A stretch of 64,000 nucleotides of DNA, taken from Arachidicoccus ginsenosidivorans. GTDB taxonomy: Bacteria > Bacteroidota > Bacteroidia > Chitinophagales > Chitinophagaceae. A model generated the notes under the pieces. The model saw only the letters and a list, made by a program, of their open reading frames with translations. It made no database searches and was not told the DNA's origin. The stretch's first letter is position 1. Every line of letters starts with the position of its first letter. The stretch is taken from NCBI RefSeq assembly GCF_007971385.1, contig NZ_CP042434.1, forward strand, positions 2,976,001 to 3,040,000, given 5' to 3'. This document shows, piece after piece, positions 42,994 to 52,872 of this stretch. The position numbers were made by a program, and so were the translations under genes.

Positions 42994-45330
42994 ATGAAAT
43001 ATAAGCAAACTTCAATTGGTGTATTTATTGTCTTCTTTTTGGTTGTTATTAATGCTACCTCAATCTTTGCTCAGCCAAAAAAAGGTTCCGTAAGTGGACG
43101 TGTTACAACCAAGGATGGAAGAGCCGCAACCGGTGTGGATATAGTTGTAAAAGATTTAAATAAAGGGACTAATTCTGATGAAAAGGGCGAATATATTATT
43201 GCCAATCTTGTACCTGGTCAATATATACTGAAGATATCCGGCCTGGGTATTGCCAACCAAGAACGAAAAATTATTATTTCCGAAGGGAAAAGGCAAAAGG
43301 AAGACTTTAAATTAGATATCAGTTTTAAGCAATTGGAAGATGTTGTCGTGAATGCGGGACAATATAATTACCAGACTGACCATAGCCTTGATGTAGCTAA
43401 AATGCCTTTAAAAAATATTGACAATCCACAGGTTTATAGCGTTGTGACTAAAGAACTTTTGCAAGATCAGTTCAATACCAATATCACTCAGGCGTTAAAT
43501 AATGTACCAGGCGCCGTAGCGAGCACTGATCCTGCAGGTGGTGTTAGTATTACCGTGCGTGGATTTACATCTGAACCTTCGGCGCGCAATGGTTTACCTT
43601 TCATTGCGGCGGGCCGTTCCTCGCTTGATCCGGTCAATATTGAAAGAATCGAAGTTTTAAAAGGGCCGACCGCCACCCTGTTCGGCAATGCGATCACGTC
43701 CTACGGCGGTGCCGTAAACCTGGTCACAAAAAAGCCCTTTGAAGACTTCAAAGGCGAAGTATCATATTCAATGGGCAGCTGGAGCCTAAATCGGGTAACA
43801 ACAGATATTAATACACCCTTAAATGCGGAAAAAACAGCTCTGCTTAGAGTTAATGCGGTTGCCAATAAACAAAACAGTTATATGTCAGCTGGTCATATGA
43901 ATCGTTATGCCTTTGATCCAAGCCTTCTTTTAAAGGTGAATGACAGGCTAACCTTGTCCTTTGATCTGGAGCTTTATCGGGAAGATGGTAATAGGGTACC
44001 TTATCTACGTTTTGATTCTCTGGTAATGAATAATGGCGTTAAAAATGTAAGCGACCTGCCGATAGGATATCGGACAGCCTTATATGCAGATAATTTCAAT
44101 GCCATTGTCAATACACAGCGTGCCTATTTCCAGGCCAGTTATGAGATTTCCAAAAACTGGACATCTTTGACTAACCTGTCCGTCAATAACGAGAATGTGA
44201 TCAGTTACCAGGGGTATCCCACATTTTATAATATTGACTCAATCAATAGAAGTGTCTCCTTATATGGAGTAGCCACGACTAATTTTGACATACAGCATAA
44301 TTTACAGGGCGATTTTACAATTGGCGGCATCCGCAATAGGTTTGTCTGGGGCCTGGACTACCTGTATTCTAAAAGTGATATGACCTATTCCAGTGGATTC
44401 ATAGATGGTATTAATATCCAAAAAACCATTATTCCGGTAACCAAAGAACAGGCTGATTATGCCATTTCGTCAAATGGATATGTGGCACTTTATCCATCTG
44501 AATGGTTACACTATGCTACTTATTTCTCTGATCTTGCCAATATAACAGATCGTTTAATGGCTCTAGCTAGTGTGCGGGTAGACCGGTATGAACGTAATGG
44601 CATTGCTCCGTATGGGCAGACATCAGCTGCTCCCAGGTTTGGCTTGGTGTATCAACCAATAAAAGGGGTACTGTCTCTATTTTGTAATTATATGAGTGGT
44701 TTCCAAAATAACAGTCCATCTGTGCAGCCGGACGGGACACAGGTGAATTTCAAGGCCTCCTACGCGAGGCAATGGGAAACTGGGGTCAAAGTGGACGGTT
44801 TTTCCAAGAGGCTTGCAGCCTCCCTGAGTTATTATAACATTGACATTAATGATGCGCTAAGGACGGATGGTAGCGGCTTTGTTTATCAAGATGGTAAACA
44901 GCGAAGCAAAGGAATAGAACTGGACATTACTGCCAGTCCTGCTCCGGGCTTAAATGTAACAGGCGGATATGTTTACAATGACAACCGATATATTAAAGCG
45001 TCCTCGAATGAAGGAAAGCAAACTCAGTTCAACCCTAAAAATATCGCTAATTTCTGGATGAGTTACAAGTTTCTGGCCCAATCGGCACTAAAAGGTTTTG
45101 GAATTGGTTTCGGCGGCAATTATTCAGATCAAAGTTATTACGATGCGAGCAATACAATCATTGTACCTTCCTATACCGTTTTTAACGGTAGTGTCTTTTT
45201 TGAGCATGAAAAATGGCGTGCAGGGATAGCGCTAAACAATATAGATAACAAAAAATACTGGTCGCATTCCTTCACTGCCAATCCCCAGCCCTTGCGCCAG
45301 GTGACAGCCAGTGTTACACTCAAATTTTAA
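42994..45330 (+). CDS. TonB-dependent siderophore-type receptor
   Basis: 778 residues. Signal peptide (FIVFFLVVINATSIFAQ), a carboxypeptidase-regulatory-like beta-sandwich (about 32-115; GSVSGRVTTKDGRAATGVDIVVKD), and a plug domain (about 130-245; NNVPGAVAS...SITVRGF...ERIEVLKGPTATLFG). A 22-strand barrel ends in the terminal aromatic motif VTASVTLKF. The plug segment GPTATLFGN with GGAVNLVTKKP is typical of ferric-siderophore receptors. It imports a chelate across the outer membrane using TonB energy. No transport partners are adjacent; the AraC-type regulator at 45911 is the nearest candidate controller. Confidence 0.92.
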   Translation: MKYKQTSIGVFIVFFLVVINATSIFAQPKKGSVSGRVTTKDGRAATGVDIVVKDLNKGTNSDEKGEYIIANLVPGQYILKISGLGIANQERKIIISEGKRQKEDFKLDISFKQLEDVVVNAGQYNYQTDHSLDVAKMPLKNIDNPQVYSVVTKELLQDQFNTNITQALNNVPGAVASTDPAGGVSITVRGFTSEPSARNGLPFIAAGRSSLDPVNIERIEVLKGPTATLFGNAITSYGGAVNLVTKKPFEDFKGEVSYSMGSWSLNRVTTDINTPLNAEKTALLRVNAVANKQNSYMSAGHMNRYAFDPSLLLKVNDRLTLSFDLELYREDGNRVPYLRFDSLVMNNGVKNVSDLPIGYRTALYADNFNAIVNTQRAYFQASYEISKNWTSLTNLSVNNENVISYQGYPTFYNIDSINRSVSLYGVATTNFDIQHNLQGDFTIGGIRNRFVWGLDYLYSKSDMTYSSGFIDGINIQKTIIPVTKEQADYAISSNGYVALYPSEWLHYATYFSDLANITDRLMALASVRVDRYERNGIAPYGQTSAAPRFGLVYQPIKGVLSLFCNYMSGFQNNSPSVQPDGTQVNFKASYARQWETGVKVDGFSKRLAASLSYYNIDINDALRTDGSGFVYQDGKQRSKGIELDITASPAPGLNVTGGYVYNDNRYIKASSNEGKQTQFNPKNIANFWMSYKFLAQSALKGFGIGFGGNYSDQSYYDASNTIIVPSYTVFNGSVFFEHEKWRAGIALNNIDNKKYWSHSFTANPQPLRQVTASVTLKF

Positions 45331-45910
45331 TTGTTTCCTGACTGAAGTCGGCTAATATCTCAGCAACTAAAGGCTCCTGTATTACCGCAGCCCGGTAATA
45401 TAGGAGCAATTGAGGCTCCCGGATCTGTATAAAGTGGCGGTGTCAAGGATAGTAGTTGAATCGTTGATGGGAAAATCGTTATCAAATCTAGCACCAAAGC
45501 AAATCTGTATCAATTTAAAAACCCTGCCTTCTTTTTTTGTACGGGGAGGGGAGTCATTCTGCTTACAATGGTAATAGGTGTTTTTTTATTGTAGAATTAT
45601 AACCCTTAATCTGATCGAGTTGTGTTCCCGACACAGAGCTTCGTTGGTTTATTTTATATGGAAGTACTATGAAAAAAATAAGGGGAAAAATTAGATTTAC
45701 TTGCCAATAATCCTACTTAACCATTCAATTTATAGTGAATTGCCGATATTATTTCTATTAGTTTTAAGTTATTTGCTTTAAATTTACTTGAATTTCATAT
45801 CTTTATATTACTGCTTAGAGATTTACTATAAATTCTAAGCTGCGCCACATAGTCATAATCACGTTTTATCAGGGTGATTTCTGGTATCATTCATTGACAA
45901 AAATATAGAC
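45331..45910. other. Intergenic region with hairpin
   Basis: 580 bases with no gene. It contains the 15-bp stem hairpin at 45373-45407 just after the receptor gene and an AT-rich promoter-like right half. Confidence 0.5.
45373..45407 (+). terminator. Hairpin downstream of TonB receptor gene
   Basis: GCTCCTGTATTACCG pairs with CGGTAATATAGGAGC (one G-T pair) around a 5-nt loop, 43 bp past the stop. The sequence after it is not a T-run, so it may act as a 3'-end stabiliser instead. Confidence 0.5.
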
Positions 45911-46912
45911 ATGAAAGAGCTATTTCACTTAAATGCCGTAGGGTTTCCTAGCGTCAATTGGTTAGATTCTATTCCAAAAAACTATTCGGGACTTATTATC
46001 CCGAAGGCCAACCTGGTGGCATCTGTACAAGAAGGATTTGGAGATTTATTGTTTCAAGCTGTTATGCGACCGCTGTTTGACGCTTGGTTCAGTGATTATA
46101 AACCCTTTCTTGGGTTTACTGGAGTTGCATCTCTTGATTATCGCAGTATTGAACTAACATTACTAATCAAAAAAGGCATTTATTACAAGCAATCACTGTT
46201 TAAAGAAAGAAACCATAAGCAATATGAACTCAATTTGACGCATGCCATGGCTATGGACAATAAAGTTAGGTTTGAGAAAGATGTACTCTATGCCACCTTT
46301 GATATGCATTATAAGTTGGTGGTCTTTGAAATTCTGATGAGCCTGATACCAGAGCTAGTCTATCCTTTCCTAAATGAATACCATGCTGGCCGAGATGTTG
46401 CTTTGTTTAATGAGGAAACCTATCCTGACAAACAAATTTTAGACAATGTCGTATACATTATGCATTCACTTAAAACGAATGTTTATGCACCCAATGTATT
46501 GGATCTTAGAAGTGTTTTGTTATTAGCGCATGTATTTCTCTGGAAGGCTGAAATCACCCAGAGAAGAGGGCTAAGTGCACGGCAAGCTGAGATTTCTTTA
46601 CATATCAACAAGGTTATCGCTGACCTAATGCTTGCTGATGCACCATTTAAGGGTACAGGTTATTATGCAAAAGTCGCCGAAATGAACACAAACTATTTTA
46701 AAAGAAATTTTAAGGACATAACTGGTGTTGCTGCCAAGCAATTTTTGCAGAGACATATACTAGAAAGAACTTTCAATGCGATTTCTAATACGGATGAACC
46801 AATAAAAGTGCTTGCTAAAAAGGCAGGATATTTGTCACTTTCAAGTTTTTATAAAGCCTTTTACAATGAATTTAATATAACTCCTGGTGATTTACGGAAC
46901 AATACTTTCTAA
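45911..46912 (+). CDS. AraC-family transcriptional regulator
   Basis: 333 residues with C-terminal AraC double helix-turn-helix (NTNYFKRNFKDITGVAAKQFLQ...IKVLAKKAGYLSLSSFYKAFYNEFNITPGDLR). It is paralogous to the protein at 13135-14142 over its whole length. The N-terminal beta-rich domain (about 1-130) also resembles the stand-alone protein encoded 253 bp downstream. Lying between the TonB receptor and the small-protein cluster, it may control either. The inducer is unknown. Confidence 0.85.
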   Translation: MKELFHLNAVGFPSVNWLDSIPKNYSGLIIPKANLVASVQEGFGDLLFQAVMRPLFDAWFSDYKPFLGFTGVASLDYRSIELTLLIKKGIYYKQSLFKERNHKQYELNLTHAMAMDNKVRFEKDVLYATFDMHYKLVVFEILMSLIPELVYPFLNEYHAGRDVALFNEETYPDKQILDNVVYIMHSLKTNVYAPNVLDLRSVLLLAHVFLWKAEITQRRGLSARQAEISLHINKVIADLMLADAPFKGTGYYAKVAEMNTNYFKRNFKDITGVAAKQFLQRHILERTFNAISNTDEPIKVLAKKAGYLSLSSFYKAFYNEFNITPGDLRNNTF

Positions 46913-47165
46913 AAACGCTAAATGAGAAGTTTGTAACTAATTGTTTTATATATAGATAAATATTACGAATAAAAGATTTTCCTTAAGGACAATAAAAACA
47001 TTTGGCTATATTCTTTTGTTATAATTCTATTTGAGAACTTTGGAATACGAAAGAAAATAATATAGGTGAAACTATTCCCAAGTTATTGAATCTAAATCGA
47101 GCTCCCGTAAACAGCTGATTTTAGGTGCTGGAAAAGTTTTGTGCCTTTATTAAAAAAATAAGCGT

Positions 47166-47618
47166 ATGAAACAAAATATAGCAATAGAAATTAATGGTCA
47201 GCCTGTAAAACATTGTGTAGGTATTCCCAAAGGCCTCTCCAAGGGTGTATTCCCTACTGCAGATAAGATTACTGTTAGTGTACCAGAAGTAGATATCCTT
47301 TTACAAAAAGTGGATATTTCCGGTCGGGGATTTTGGGAAATTAATTTTATTGCGCATAAAGAAGTCAAGATCTGTTTTAAGCACCCCGATGGTAAATTAT
47401 TTATCCTATATAATTTGGGAACAGATGTTCTACTTGAGTTTGGTTCGCTTGAATCGCAGTTTTTCAAAACGAATCAGTTTAATGCGATCACGGTACCGAC
47501 TTTTGAGATGACCGCATTTCCAAAGGCAAGTAATAGGATGTACAAATTGATTTTACTTGATATTGTGGGTGATGTTCCAGATGAGAAAATTGATTCATTA
47601 TTAAATGCGCTAATGTAA
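47166..47618 (+). CDS. Stand-alone sensor-like protein related to the AraC N-terminal domain
   Basis: 150 residues, no signal peptide, no helix-turn-helix. By eye its strands and closing helix follow the N-terminal part of the 45911 AraC protein: VSVPEVDILLQKVD against ASVQEGFGDLLFQAVM, and MYKLILLDIVGDVPDEKIDSLLNAL against MHYKLVVFEILMSLIPELVYPFLNE. It may be a ligand-binding or dimerising partner lacking DNA binding. This relation is weak and rests on visual alignment. It is 33 bp upstream of the 77-residue gene. Confidence 0.6.
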   Translation: MKQNIAIEINGQPVKHCVGIPKGLSKGVFPTADKITVSVPEVDILLQKVDISGRGFWEINFIAHKEVKICFKHPDGKLFILYNLGTDVLLEFGSLESQFFKTNQFNAITVPTFEMTAFPKASNRMYKLILLDIVGDVPDEKIDSLLNALM

Positions 47619-47651
47619 GCGATAGATATTCAAAAATATAATAACCAGATA

Positions 47652-47885
47652 ATGCAAAAATTAAGTATCATAAAAGTAATGGACGAATTGATTTTAGGGA
47701 TTGCCCTAGAAGCAGTACGGTATCTGTCTATGATGCTATGCTTTGTATGGTTGTTTAATTATGAAAGGTTACAGAAAATAATTGATGAGATGATAACAAA
47801 CAAGTTTTTAAGGAGACGAAATCCAATTGATGATTATCTGGGTAAATCAGGGTTTATCGCGATAAAGGCTCCGACTAGCAAGTGA
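47652..47885 (+). CDS. Small membrane protein, unknown
   Basis: 77 residues with one predicted membrane helix (LGIALEAVRYLSMMLCFVWLF) and a basic C-terminal tail (KFLRRRNPIDDY). No family recognised. It sits between the sensor-like gene and the DUF6520-like gene on the same strand with short gaps, which supports it being real and co-transcribed. Confidence 0.5.
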   Translation: MQKLSIIKVMDELILGIALEAVRYLSMMLCFVWLFNYERLQKIIDEMITNKFLRRRNPIDDYLGKSGFIAIKAPTSK

Positions 47886-47902
47886 GTTCGTTTGTCGGAG
47901 CC
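47867..47902. repeat. Inverted repeat at 3' end of the small membrane protein gene
   Basis: GGCTCCGAC and GTCGGAGCC form a 9-bp stem around an 18-nt loop spanning the stop codon. An A-run follows on plus, a T-rich stretch on minus. Confidence 0.5.
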
Positions 47903-47965
47903 AAAAAACAGAATAATAATTGTGGGCAATTTCCCACTTATTTAAAAATATAAAATTTCTCGAAC

Positions 47966-48298
47966 ATGATAAAAAATAAATTTACCCTGGCTATAGTGGC
48001 TTTCATGCTGTTAATTGGTGCAGGGGTGTATGCAATGCATACTAGCAGACATTCGCAGTTTCTTAATGCGAAAACTTGGGATTACAACGGTGTTGCTGGC
48101 GAGGAAGCAAACCCTGCCAAGTATACTGTTGGAGATGCAAATAATCCTGCTCATGCAACTTGTGGGCTATTTCAGACAACTATTTGCCAAATTACGGCAG
48201 AACCTAATCCTTCAGATACGACTAAACCAAATCTGGGTGGATTAGATCCGATGGCGCATAAGATTGAATTTAGTGCAACATTAAGAGCAGATGAATAA
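47966..48298 (+). CDS. DUF6520-like small exported protein
   Basis: 110 residues: signal peptide (FTLAIVAFMLLIGAGVYAMH) and a small mature part with two Cys (CGLFQTTICQI) near its middle. This is the layout of the DUF6520 family of short exported Bacteroidota proteins, whose role is not established. It converges with the SusD gene and shares the terminator between them. The nearby thioredoxin-like gene makes a disulfide in this peptide a reasonable guess. Confidence 0.65.
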   Translation: MIKNKFTLAIVAFMLLIGAGVYAMHTSRHSQFLNAKTWDYNGVAGEEANPAKYTVGDANNPAHATCGLFQTTICQITAEPNPSDTTKPNLGGLDPMAHKIEFSATLRADE

Positions 48299-48303
48299 AA
48301 AAA

Positions 48304-48327
48304 AGGGGGCCGATGTGCCCCCTATTT
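48304..48327. terminator. Bidirectional terminator between DUF6520-like and SusD genes
   Basis: AGGGGGC/GCCCCCT stem with a 6-nt loop, A-run before and T-run after, between the convergent genes ending at 48298 and 48328. Confidence 0.9.
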
Positions 48328-49671
48328 TTATCTTGGGTTTTGTTGCATTCCTGTCATTTCTATTACGTAGGTTGGGAACGGTAAGGCGAAACGTGGTGAA
48401 TTAGGGGGCAATTCATATTCCTGGCCGTTGAGTATTCTTTTGAGTGTAATATTTGCATCTTCTTTGTTGAGACGTTTGATATCTTGCCATCTTAGGTCTC
48501 TCATTACTAATTCTTTGCGTCTCTCTTTTAGGATTGTTGAAATTGCTTCTTCACTATCTTTTGCTTGATAGGGCATAAATGTCCCTGTTTTCCATCTTTT
48601 AATTAGTAAATTATTTAATATTGTCATTGCCTCTGAAATTTTATTACTACGGGCGAGACTTTCTGCTCTGATCAAATATTGTTCATCAGTAGCAAGACCT
48701 TGAAAATAATTTAATTTACCTGAATAATTACCATAGAATGCGTGTGACCCGTCTGAATTTTCCTTAAAAAAGATTGATTTTCTTAAATCGTTTGTTGAAT
48801 AGCTCTGATATAGATTTGAATCTATTTTTGCCCAAAAATTTAATATAGGCCCACTTCCACCAGTTACGTAGAATATTGTTTCCACGTTGTAAGCAGGAAC
48901 CGAATATTTTATATTGGAGTTTAGGTCGTTGTAATCTAATAATTTACTATTTAATTGCAATGAAGAATCAGCATATATACCGGCTTTATCATAGTTTCTC
49001 ATTGATAAATAAACTCTTGCTAATAATGCATATGCAGCACCTTTTGAGGGCCTTAATACATGAGCTGGATAAGGGGTTAATATTGGAATGGCCTTTAATA
49101 AGTCGCTAATTATCTGATCATATGTTTCTTTTACAGTGGCTCTGGTAGACTTTATATTGAAATCAGATGATATTCGCAGAGGAATACCTAAATCAATTGG
49201 GGCAGTTTTGTCGTCATATGCATTAGCATAATTGACAGCCAATCTAAAAAACTCCAAAGATCTGTAGAAGAGAGCTTCACCCTTTACATTATTCCTGTCT
49301 AGTTCAGTAGAGTTTTGAAGGTTTATTTTTGTGATATGGTCCAAGACCACATTGGTTGTATAAATAGTGTTATAAATTAATGACCAATCATTAGTTGTGC
49401 CTGGCGTAACATCTTCTCCCCAAATATAAGATCTTCTTTCGGCATCATCCATGGTTTCCCAATCCGCATATGTTAAGTAATAATCGTCAGCACTTGTTTC
49501 ACCGAGACCCCAACCATAAATGTTCATGTAGTTGCTATTATCCATTAGTGCCTGAAGGTCTGCGAGGGTGGAAGGGGTTACCAATTTCTTGTCCGGTTTT
49601 TTGTCCAGATATTTTTTACAGCCAGAACCTAACAATATTGTTATTAGTATAAATATATTTAATTGTTTCAT
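48328..49671 (-). CDS. SusD/RagB-family outer-membrane nutrient-binding lipoprotein
   Basis: 447 residues with a lipobox LGSGC (C18). Tetratricopeptide-like SusD fold: LYNTIYTTNVVLDHITKI, NVKGEALFYRSLEFFRLAVNYAN, APIDLGIPLRIS, ATVKETYDQIISDLLKAIPIL, SKGAAYALLARVYLSMRNYDKA, and the C-terminal ERRKELVMRDLRWQDIKRL. It forms the lid on the SusC transporter encoded 10 bp upstream. The ligand could be a glycan, peptide or other oligomer; the linked TlpA gene argues against a plain glycan locus, since no glycosidase is adjacent. Confidence 0.93.
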   Translation of the reverse strand: MKQLNIFILITILLGSGCKKYLDKKPDKKLVTPSTLADLQALMDNSNYMNIYGWGLGETSADDYYLTYADWETMDDAERRSYIWGEDVTPGTTNDWSLIYNTIYTTNVVLDHITKINLQNSTELDRNNVKGEALFYRSLEFFRLAVNYANAYDDKTAPIDLGIPLRISSDFNIKSTRATVKETYDQIISDLLKAIPILTPYPAHVLRPSKGAAYALLARVYLSMRNYDKAGIYADSSLQLNSKLLDYNDLNSNIKYSVPAYNVETIFYVTGGSGPILNFWAKIDSNLYQSYSTNDLRKSIFFKENSDGSHAFYGNYSGKLNYFQGLATDEQYLIRAESLARSNKISEAMTILNNLLIKRWKTGTFMPYQAKDSEEAISTILKERRKELVMRDLRWQDIKRLNKEDANITLKRILNGQEYELPPNSPRFALPFPTYVIEMTGMQQNPR

Positions 49672-49681
49672 TACGTGATTT

Positions 49682-52600
49682 TTAAAAGGTGAATTTTAAG
49701 GCCAAGGAAAAGCTTTTAGTTGGAGCCATTGAATTGGGATAATCTGGATCTATAGTTTTATCTCCTGCTCTCCATAATATTTCTGGATTATTAATCATGG
49801 CGGTTATAGACATGTTATCGAAAGGCATATGTTGACGTCTAGTATTAGAAAGTAAGTAGCTTATTGAAACATATTGCAATCTGATGTTATCAGCCTTTTC
49901 GGCCAGAATATCAGAAAACATATAGAAGTTGTCTCTACTATTATTAAGTGGATATTCCATTGATGGAACATTAGTCTTCTTTTCATCCCCTGGTTGTTGC
50001 CACCGGTTATAATAATCAAGATCTCCATACCCGTTTTTAATTAGATCGTAATAATTTATAGTTGGTTTCCTGTAATAATATCCTAAACGATAAACGATAT
50101 TGGCGCTAAGCGTAAAGTTTTGGTATGAAATTGAATTTAATAGTGATCCGTAAAATGTAGGTGTTGCTGAGCCACTAAAAGTTAGCTGGTGATAATCCTG
50201 ATTGGCAAGACCTGAGTAGTCTTTACTAATATCTCCTTCTAGCATTCCTTGTGGATCTCCCGTTTGTGGATCTAATCCTGCCCATTTATAGCTTACAATA
50301 CCATATATGGGATATCCAACCAATGGATTTATACTAATCCCATTACTAACCAATGAAGAAGAAGTCCCCTTTGCTAGGAAGTATTTTGTTATTTTAGAAT
50401 GGGTGATATAACCTTTTAATGCTATATTCCAACCTATCGCTGCTTTTATGGGTGTACTTAAAAGGGAAAAGTCCAAACCATGTCCGTTCATATTGGCCGC
50501 ATTGTATAGCATTTGAGATGCGCCTGTGGTTGTTATGTCTACTGGAGCAAATCCTAGGAGATCTTTACCTTTCTTTTGATAATATTCTATTGAACCAGAA
50601 AGGATATCATTTTTTACTGCGAAATCAAGCCCTATATTTAGCATACCTGTTTTTTCCCATCTGAGATCTGGATTTCCAAATTGAACTACATTGGCTTGAT
50701 TGAAATTTGTATTTGGATCATTGCCAAAATATTTTAAAGTAGTCACCGCAGATGCACTTTGATCGACATTTCCACTGAATCCATAAGTAGCCCTTAATTT
50801 TAGATAATTTATGGTGTTGCTTTGCCAGAACTTTTCCTTGTTAATGATCCAGGAACCGCCAACTGACCACAATGGATTCCATTTGTCATTGGTATTAACG
50901 CCAAATAGATTAGAAGCATCTCTTCTGGCACTAGCGGAAAATATATAACGCTGTTTAAACGTATAGGCACCATTGGCAAATACTGATACAAATCTGTTAT
51001 TTGATTGACTTTCACTTTGACCATTTGGAATATACATACTATAACCTGGGATGATCGTAGGATAGGGATTGATAAAATCTACATTTCCGAATGTTAATAT
51101 TTCGTCATCGTAGCCATACAGGAGGCTTCCATCGCTTTGATTAGTAATGTCCCTGATTTCTGAACCCATTAAAACTGATACGTCATGATCTCCAAATGTT
51201 TCATGGTAATTTATTTGACCTCTTACGCTATTTGATTCCATAATGGACTGTCCCCTACTTAAAATACCTCCATAGGGAACCTTATAAGATACCTGACCAG
51301 TTCCAGGATCAATCTCTGTAAATTTATTGATCATGTCCCTTGTTGAGAAGCTTTCTGGATCACTAAGGTTTTTGGAGTTGTTTTGTTGTCTTTCATACTG
51401 ATATTGTAATAATAGTTTTATTGTTTTAGTTGGGCGGTACTGTAAATCTACATTGCCTACTACATCCTCCGTAATTGCTGATGACCTTGCGTGCTTATAG
51501 TCCTCCAATGGGTAATAGTGCCAATCAAGCAAATGACCAGATCCTATGGTATCAATATATGGACGGCGATAGACATGGTTGATGGCTAAAGGTGTGCCAT
51601 CTGTGCTGGCAAATTGGGCATATGGGTATAATCCTAATCTTAAATTTTCATAAGAAGGCTTGCCGGAAGCAGTATTGGTTCGGTTATACATTAGAGATGT
51701 TTTTAACTCCAATGATTTGATGGGCCTAATTGTATTTTCCAAATGCAAAGTTAAGCGATCATATTTGGAATTGAGATTACTGACCTGTTTGTTATAACCT
51801 GCATCTATATGGTATGCGTCCTTTTGAGAGCCTCCATCAATGTTTATGGTATACTGCTGCATCGAGGCTTTCTGATAAATATATTTGTCAAAGTCGTCAA
51901 ATACACTATGTGTCCCAAGATTAGTAAGTTCATTTTCTGCAGTTTCATGGGAGATTAGCCCACTTCTCTCCTGAAATAGGATCTCATAGGCAGGCGAAAA
52001 GGCTGGTCTTAATAAATTGGCCGTATCACTAAAACGGTACTCTTTCTCAAATAAGAATTTTTCCAGATCGATATAATCTGGTGAGGAAATTTGCCTTATA
52101 TAATCCAGATTGGGCTTGTCCATTATTTTTATGCTTGAATTAATGGACACCTTTAGGGGTTGATTGTAATTGCCCTTTTTAGTAGTAATAACAATAACAC
52201 CATTACTAGCCCTGGTTCCCCAAATGCTAGCGGCGGCCGCATCCTTTAAGATGGTTATACTTTCTACGTCATCAGGGTTAATATTATTAATATTACCTTC
52301 ATAAGGAAAGTTATTAAGGACAACTAAAGGGGCCTTGTCACCGTATATGCTGCTGAGCCCTCTAATGGTCAAATGAGGTCTTTGCGTTCCATTGTCGAAC
52401 AGTACACTACTTGTGCCGTCTAACCTACTGATTATGTCTCCAGAAACTTGTCGATTCAGATCCTTATTGCTTATCAGTTCAAATGAACCGGTTGCCCTTT
52501 CTTTGGGCAAGGTCTGGTAACCTGTATTTACCATTACCTCAGAAAGGTTATTGGCTTTTGGCGCCATATTTAGTTGTAATGGCCCTGCATCTAACCCAAC

Positions 52601-52840
52601 TGGTTGTTGTATGGTTTGATAACCAATTCTTTTCAATATTAGTGTGTCGGTATTTGCAATCAGGAGCTTAAACTGCCCTTTCTGATTTGTGATTGTGCTC
52701 CTTTTACTGCTTTTGGCTGTTATTGTTACCGCTTCTAATGGATTCAAAGTAGCAGAATCGGTAACGACTCCTTGAATAATTTGTGCTTTGGTACCGAGCG
52801 CAACTAAAAGGAGTAGAAATGATAATGTTATTGTTTTCAT
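49682..52840 (-). CDS. SusC/RagA-family TonB-linked outer-membrane transporter
   Basis: 1052 residues. Signal peptide (ITLSFLLLLVALGTKAQ), carboxypeptidase-regulatory-like domain (about 20-105), plug (about 115-230: SGDIISRLDGTSS...LTIRGLSS...DDVESITILKDAAAASIWGTRASNGVIVITTKKG, the SusC signature) and a 22-strand barrel ending SFSLALKFTF. It imports a large substrate together with the SusD partner. The upstream gene (32 bp) is TlpA-DUF3738. No anti-sigma/sigma pair is adjacent, so regulation is not of the usual ECF kind here. Confidence 0.95.
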   Translation of the reverse strand: MKTITLSFLLLLVALGTKAQIIQGVVTDSATLNPLEAVTITAKSSKRSTITNQKGQFKLLIANTDTLILKRIGYQTIQQPVGLDAGPLQLNMAPKANNLSEVMVNTGYQTLPKERATGSFELISNKDLNRQVSGDIISRLDGTSSVLFDNGTQRPHLTIRGLSSIYGDKAPLVVLNNFPYEGNINNINPDDVESITILKDAAAASIWGTRASNGVIVITTKKGNYNQPLKVSINSSIKIMDKPNLDYIRQISSPDYIDLEKFLFEKEYRFSDTANLLRPAFSPAYEILFQERSGLISHETAENELTNLGTHSVFDDFDKYIYQKASMQQYTINIDGGSQKDAYHIDAGYNKQVSNLNSKYDRLTLHLENTIRPIKSLELKTSLMYNRTNTASGKPSYENLRLGLYPYAQFASTDGTPLAINHVYRRPYIDTIGSGHLLDWHYYPLEDYKHARSSAITEDVVGNVDLQYRPTKTIKLLLQYQYERQQNNSKNLSDPESFSTRDMINKFTEIDPGTGQVSYKVPYGGILSRGQSIMESNSVRGQINYHETFGDHDVSVLMGSEIRDITNQSDGSLLYGYDDEILTFGNVDFINPYPTIIPGYSMYIPNGQSESQSNNRFVSVFANGAYTFKQRYIFSASARRDASNLFGVNTNDKWNPLWSVGGSWIINKEKFWQSNTINYLKLRATYGFSGNVDQSASAVTTLKYFGNDPNTNFNQANVVQFGNPDLRWEKTGMLNIGLDFAVKNDILSGSIEYYQKKGKDLLGFAPVDITTTGASQMLYNAANMNGHGLDFSLLSTPIKAAIGWNIALKGYITHSKITKYFLAKGTSSSLVSNGISINPLVGYPIYGIVSYKWAGLDPQTGDPQGMLEGDISKDYSGLANQDYHQLTFSGSATPTFYGSLLNSISYQNFTLSANIVYRLGYYYRKPTINYYDLIKNGYGDLDYYNRWQQPGDEKKTNVPSMEYPLNNSRDNFYMFSDILAEKADNIRLQYVSISYLLSNTRRQHMPFDNMSITAMINNPEILWRAGDKTIDPDYPNSMAPTKSFSLALKFTF

Positions 52841-52872
52841 ATGTGGATTGCGTTTGACCCGCCGGTTTTTTA

